This document shows, piece after piece, positions 6,687 through 8,954 of a stretch of 8,954 nt of DNA; positions within the stretch are counted from its first letter, which is position 1, and every line of letters starts with the position of its first letter. A program made the position numbers and the translations under genes. The stretch spans positions 1 to 8,954 of the forward strand of contig USOG01000051.1 in NCBI GenBank assembly GCA_900556365.1. Direction: 5' to 3'. The stretch is from an uncultured Collinsella sp. (GTDB taxonomy: Bacteria; Actinomycetota; Coriobacteriia; Coriobacteriales; Coriobacteriaceae). Below the pieces are notes generated by a model that saw nothing but the letters and a program-made list of their open reading frames with translations, was not told the origin of the DNA and searched no databases.

Positions 6687-6866
6687 TTATCCAAAGAGCC
6701 CGCCGAACAGTCCGCGGCGGCGTTGGTCTTGCTTTTTCGAAGCGTCACTCTGAGTTTTCTTGTCCTGCCGTTTCTTACGATCCTGCTTCAACTCATCGTC
6801 GTCGAGTAGCAGATCCCACTCAAACGGATCGTCTGTCAGATCGAACTGGTCGTCGTCATCAAACAT
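6687..6866 (-). CDS. Small 59-residue acidic/basic hypothetical protein
   Basis: A short gene of 59 residues. Supporting it are AAGGGAGG (complement of 6872-6879), a near-ideal ribosome site 5 nt before the ATG; an 18-nt gap after the HIRAN gene; and codon use like the neighbours. The protein starts very acidic (MFDDDDQFDLTDDPFEWDL, residues 1-19, then LLLDDDE), turns strongly basic (residues 27-51, rich in K, R and Q) and ends in RRRGLFGGLFG. There is no signal peptide or membrane segment and the central part looks disordered. I do not recognise a family. Its position suggests that it works with, or is regulated together with, the HIRAN protein. Confidence 0.72.
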   Translation of the reverse strand: MFDDDDQFDLTDDPFEWDLLLDDDELKQDRKKRQDKKTQSDASKKQDQRRRGLFGGLFG

Positions 6867-6884
6867 GGCCGCCTCCCTTGCCGA

Positions 6885-7211
6885 TTAGCGGGCATCCACC
6901 ACGTAGAGGCCAACGCGCACCTGATGCCACGGGCTGCGCTCGGGAGCGACCTGCTGCACGCGGGCCTCAAATACGTCCTCATGGCCGTAATACATCATCA
7001 AGGACAGCGGGCCGACCTCGTTTCCCGGAACATAGCCAAGCTTGGTGTTGCCGTAGTAGATTGCAACCGCCTCGGGATCATGGGGATTATCGCGCTCGGC
7101 GCACAGCGTCAGTTTATCGCCCGCTTTAAGATCGCCTAGGACCAAAGCGCCGTCGGCATATTGAAATCCTGCAATATAAAACGACAAAAGAACACGTGAA
7201 GGCTCGTACAT
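6885..7211 (-). CDS. Stand-alone HIRAN-domain protein
   Basis: A 108-residue protein made up of one HIRAN domain. The features are FYIAGFQYADG (11-21), the LKAGDKLTL turn (28-36), the central CAERDNPHDPEAVAIYY block (37-53) that carries the family's NPxDxxAxxV core, KLGYVPGNE (57-65), and a final strand VRVGLYVV (98-105). HIRAN domains in larger proteins such as HLTF bind DNA ends at stalled forks; small bacterial versions are usually unassigned. DNA binding is therefore an inference from the family. The start has GGGGAG (complement of 7217-7222) 5 nt upstream. It is 124 nt downstream of the aldehyde dehydrogenase, with no clear terminator between, and is followed after 18 nt by the small acidic/basic ORF. 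Confidence 0.85.
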   Translation of the reverse strand: MYEPSRVLLSFYIAGFQYADGALVLGDLKAGDKLTLCAERDNPHDPEAVAIYYGNTKLGYVPGNEVGPLSLMMYYGHEDVFEARVQQVAPERSPWHQVRVGLYVVDAR

Positions 7212-7335
7212 GGCAACTCCCCTAACGGCCGGATAAACCGGCGCTTAACCTTATTGAGAAGTCTACGGGCTCGTGCGGACACAAATTCGCCCCACCTCGT
7301 GTCTTTTCGACCGTTTGTCGCTACGCCATCTGATT

Positions 7336-8715
7336 CTAGTGTACAAACATGCGCACGAATTTGTGCTTCCAGCTTGCGTAGGGCGCATAACGGAATGGCA
7401 CGTCCAGCCAGGTCGCCTTGTTCACGATACTCTTCTTGTGGCTAAACGTATCGAAGCTCTCGCGGCCATGGTACTGCCCCATGCCGCTCGCTCCCATGCC
7501 GCCAAAGCCCATATGGCTCGTAGCCAAGTGCATGATCGTGTCGTTGACACAGCCGCCGCCAAAGGGCACATAGCGCACAAAGCGCTGCTGGACCTCGCGG
7601 TCCTGGCTAAAGATATACAGAGCCAGCGGCGTCGGACGATCCGTAATAAACGTCTCGGCCTCGTCTAGACTCTCAAACGTCAGCACCGGCAAGATAGGGC
7701 CGAAAATCTCCTCCTGCATCACGGCGTCATCGGGGGTCACGCCGTCTAGGATCGTCGGTTCAATCTTGAGCGACGACTCGCGCGCCGTGCCTCCCAGCAC
7801 AACCTTATCGGGGTCGATCAGTCCGCGTGCGCGCGCAAAATGCTTGGCATTGACAATATGACCGTAGTCCTCGTTGTCGAGCGGATGCTCGCCAAACATG
7901 CGGCGGACCTCCTCCTTGATGAGGCCCAACAGCTCATCATGTACGCGCGTATCGACCAGCAGATAGTCGGGCGCTACACAGGTCTGGCCCACGTTGAGCC
8001 ATTTACCAAAGGCGATGCGGCGTGCCGCGACCTTCAAGTTTGCCGTCGCATCCACGATGCAGGGGCTCTTGCCGCCCAGCTCAAGCGTCACGGGCGTAAG
8101 GTTTTCACTTGCGCGCTCCATGACGAGCTTGCCGACCGGAACGCTACCGGTAAAGAAGATCTTGTCCCAGCACTCGTCGAGCAGCGCCTCATTCTCGGCA
8201 CGCCCGCCTTCGACGACCGTCACCAGGCGCGGATCAAATGCTTCCTCGCAAATCTGCCTGAGCATCGCGCTCGAAGCCGGCGCATAGGCGCTCGGCTTGA
8301 TGACCACGGTGTTACCTGCAGCGAGCGCGCCGGCGAGCGGCTCGAGCGTCAGCAAAAACGGATAGTTCCAGGGCGCCATGATGAGCGTGACGCCATAGGG
8401 CACAGCTTGCGTTTTGCACACGCTCACGGCGTTAGCGAGGTCACACGGACGCAGGCGCGGACGACTCCATCGAGCCACATGAGCGATCTGATGACGAATC
8501 TCGGAAAGCGAGGTGCCGATCTCGCACATATATGCCTCGTCATGCGACTTACCCAAATCGGTCTTGAGCGCATGGGCAATATCGGCCTCGTGCGCCCGTA
8601 CCGTATCGCGCAGGCGCACCAGTGCACGGCGGCGAGCATCGACATCAAACGTAGCGTGCGTCTTAAAGTAGGTGCGCTGATCGCCGACGATGCGCGCAAT
8701 TTCTTCGGTGTTCAT
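7336..8715 (-). CDS. NAD(P)-dependent aldehyde dehydrogenase, class 3 type
   Basis: Oxidises aldehydes to carboxylic acids with NAD(P)+. The 459-residue length and lack of an N-terminal extension fit the class-3 / YwdH-like branch. Visible are the cofactor loop APWNYPF (114-120) with N116, K140 in VVIKPSAY, FTGS (188-191), the general base E212 in LELGGKSP, the nucleophile C246 in NVGQTCVAPDY, EEIFGP (335-340) and the late GGGCVND box (386-392). All catalytic residues are present, so it should be active. The C-terminal PYASWKHKFVRMFVH tail resembles the hydrophobic/basic end of class-3 enzymes. It starts 9 nt after the stop of the iron alcohol dehydrogenase. Its ribosome site AGGAGG overlaps that TAG, so translation is probably coupled and the two likely share a pathway. 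Substrate unknown. Confidence 0.94.
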   Translation of the reverse strand: MNTEEIARIVGDQRTYFKTHATFDVDARRRALVRLRDTVRAHEADIAHALKTDLGKSHDEAYMCEIGTSLSEIRHQIAHVARWSRPRLRPCDLANAVSVCKTQAVPYGVTLIMAPWNYPFLLTLEPLAGALAAGNTVVIKPSAYAPASSAMLRQICEEAFDPRLVTVVEGGRAENEALLDECWDKIFFTGSVPVGKLVMERASENLTPVTLELGGKSPCIVDATANLKVAARRIAFGKWLNVGQTCVAPDYLLVDTRVHDELLGLIKEEVRRMFGEHPLDNEDYGHIVNAKHFARARGLIDPDKVVLGGTARESSLKIEPTILDGVTPDDAVMQEEIFGPILPVLTFESLDEAETFITDRPTPLALYIFSQDREVQQRFVRYVPFGGGCVNDTIMHLATSHMGFGGMGASGMGQYHGRESFDTFSHKKSIVNKATWLDVPFRYAPYASWKHKFVRMFVH

Positions 8716-8724
8716 GGCAACCTC

Positions 8725-8954
8725 CTAGTTCTCGTCCTCAAACATACCACCTGCAACAACTTCGTACATATGCTCGAGCTCCAGGCGGTCCATCAAAAGT
8801 GGAACGGGGTACAGGGGATTGGCCTCGGCATCGGCATGCGCCGCCATCTCGGGAATGTCGGAGCGGCGAATGCCCAGGACATATTTGGGGATTCCCAGGG
8901 CCTCGTTCATGCGGTCGACCCAATCGATAAAGGCCTCGGCCGCAAGACTGTCCT
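8725..8954 (-). CDS. Iron-containing alcohol dehydrogenase, C-terminal end (5' truncated by window)
   Basis: The reading frame is open from the window edge to the TAG at 8727-8725 and gives 75 complete residues. The pattern (A)EAFIDWVDRMNEALGIPK, then RRSDIPEMAAHADAEAN, then PVPLLMDRLELEHMYEVV is the helical C-terminal end of group III (iron-dependent) alcohol dehydrogenases, where the last helices follow NPxPL. The iron-binding His residues and the nucleotide domain lie outside the window. The internal ATG at 8910 is not a start: conserved family sequence continues upstream of it. It is coupled to the aldehyde dehydrogenase, suggesting two-step interconversion of alcohol, aldehyde and acid. 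Confidence 0.82.
   Translation of the reverse strand, partial: DSLAAEAFIDWVDRMNEALGIPKYVLGIRRSDIPEMAAHADAEANPLYPVPLLMDRLELEHMYEVVAGGMFEDEN

Noticed and set aside
5442..6809. A 455-residue plus-strand open frame opposite DUF2130, the phosphoesterase and the small ORF
   Set aside because: It runs through the terminator and palindrome and has no domain; the opposite strand carries motif-complete genes.
7228..7242. Small hairpin GCCGG-ATAAA-CCGGC upstream of the HIRAN gene
   Set aside because: A 5-bp stem with no T-run; too short to call as a terminator or riboswitch.
7280..7365. 10-bp inverted repeat CACAAATTCG / CGAATTTGTG near the aldehyde dehydrogenase stop
   Set aside because: The arms are 66 bases apart, one lies in coding sequence and there is no T-run. 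Chance is an adequate explanation.
8725..8910. A stand-alone 61-residue ORF beginning MNEALGIPK
   Set aside because: The same frame stays open to the window edge and the sequence before the Met fits the alcohol dehydrogenase C-terminal helix, so it is part of a larger gene.
1..8954. CRISPR array, tRNA, rRNA, insertion sequence or prophage attachment site
   Set aside because: No regularly spaced repeats, no cloverleaf or rRNA-like sequence, and no transposase or integrase reading frame were seen.

Overview
The window is a GC-rich stretch of a bacterial chromosome with tight gene packing and strong Shine-Dalgarno (SD) sites. The large helicase has the Ski2-like plus DUF3516 architecture typical of Actinobacteria. 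Together with the style of the intergenic repeats, this points to a gut Coriobacteriia-type genome such as Collinsella. That placement is inferred from gene content and composition, not from a marker gene.

Layout, plus strand (1-4087): the 3' end of an unidentified gene; a short spacer with two small hairpins; a TrmB-like tRNA (guanine-N7) methyltransferase with an altered signature motif; a 309-base gap holding a 123-bp element with long inverted-repeat ends; and an 893-residue Ski2-like helicase. A strong hairpin terminator at 4113-4149 separates the helicase from the convergent minus-strand genes.

Layout, minus strand (8954 down to 4167, in transcription order): the C-terminal end of an iron-containing alcohol dehydrogenase, coupled to a class-3-type aldehyde dehydrogenase; a stand-alone HIRAN-domain protein; a 59-residue acidic/basic small protein that is easily missed; a calcineurin-like metallophosphoesterase; a terminator followed by a REP-like palindrome; and a DUF2130 protein with a long coiled coil and a nuclease-like D...ExK core.

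How they work together: the alcohol and aldehyde dehydrogenases probably act in sequence on an alcohol/aldehyde substrate, since the stop of the first overlaps the ribosome site of the second. HIRAN and the small ORF are 18 nt apart and form a clear unit. The phosphoesterase follows after 51 nt but may have its own promoter. TrmB acts in tRNA modification and the helicase in RNA or DNA remodelling. Most of the window looks like ordinary chromosome. The points worth a second look are the inverted-repeat element at 1162-1284, the TrmB active-site substitutions, the HIRAN/small-ORF pair, the REP-like palindrome and the DUF2130 nuclease-like motif.
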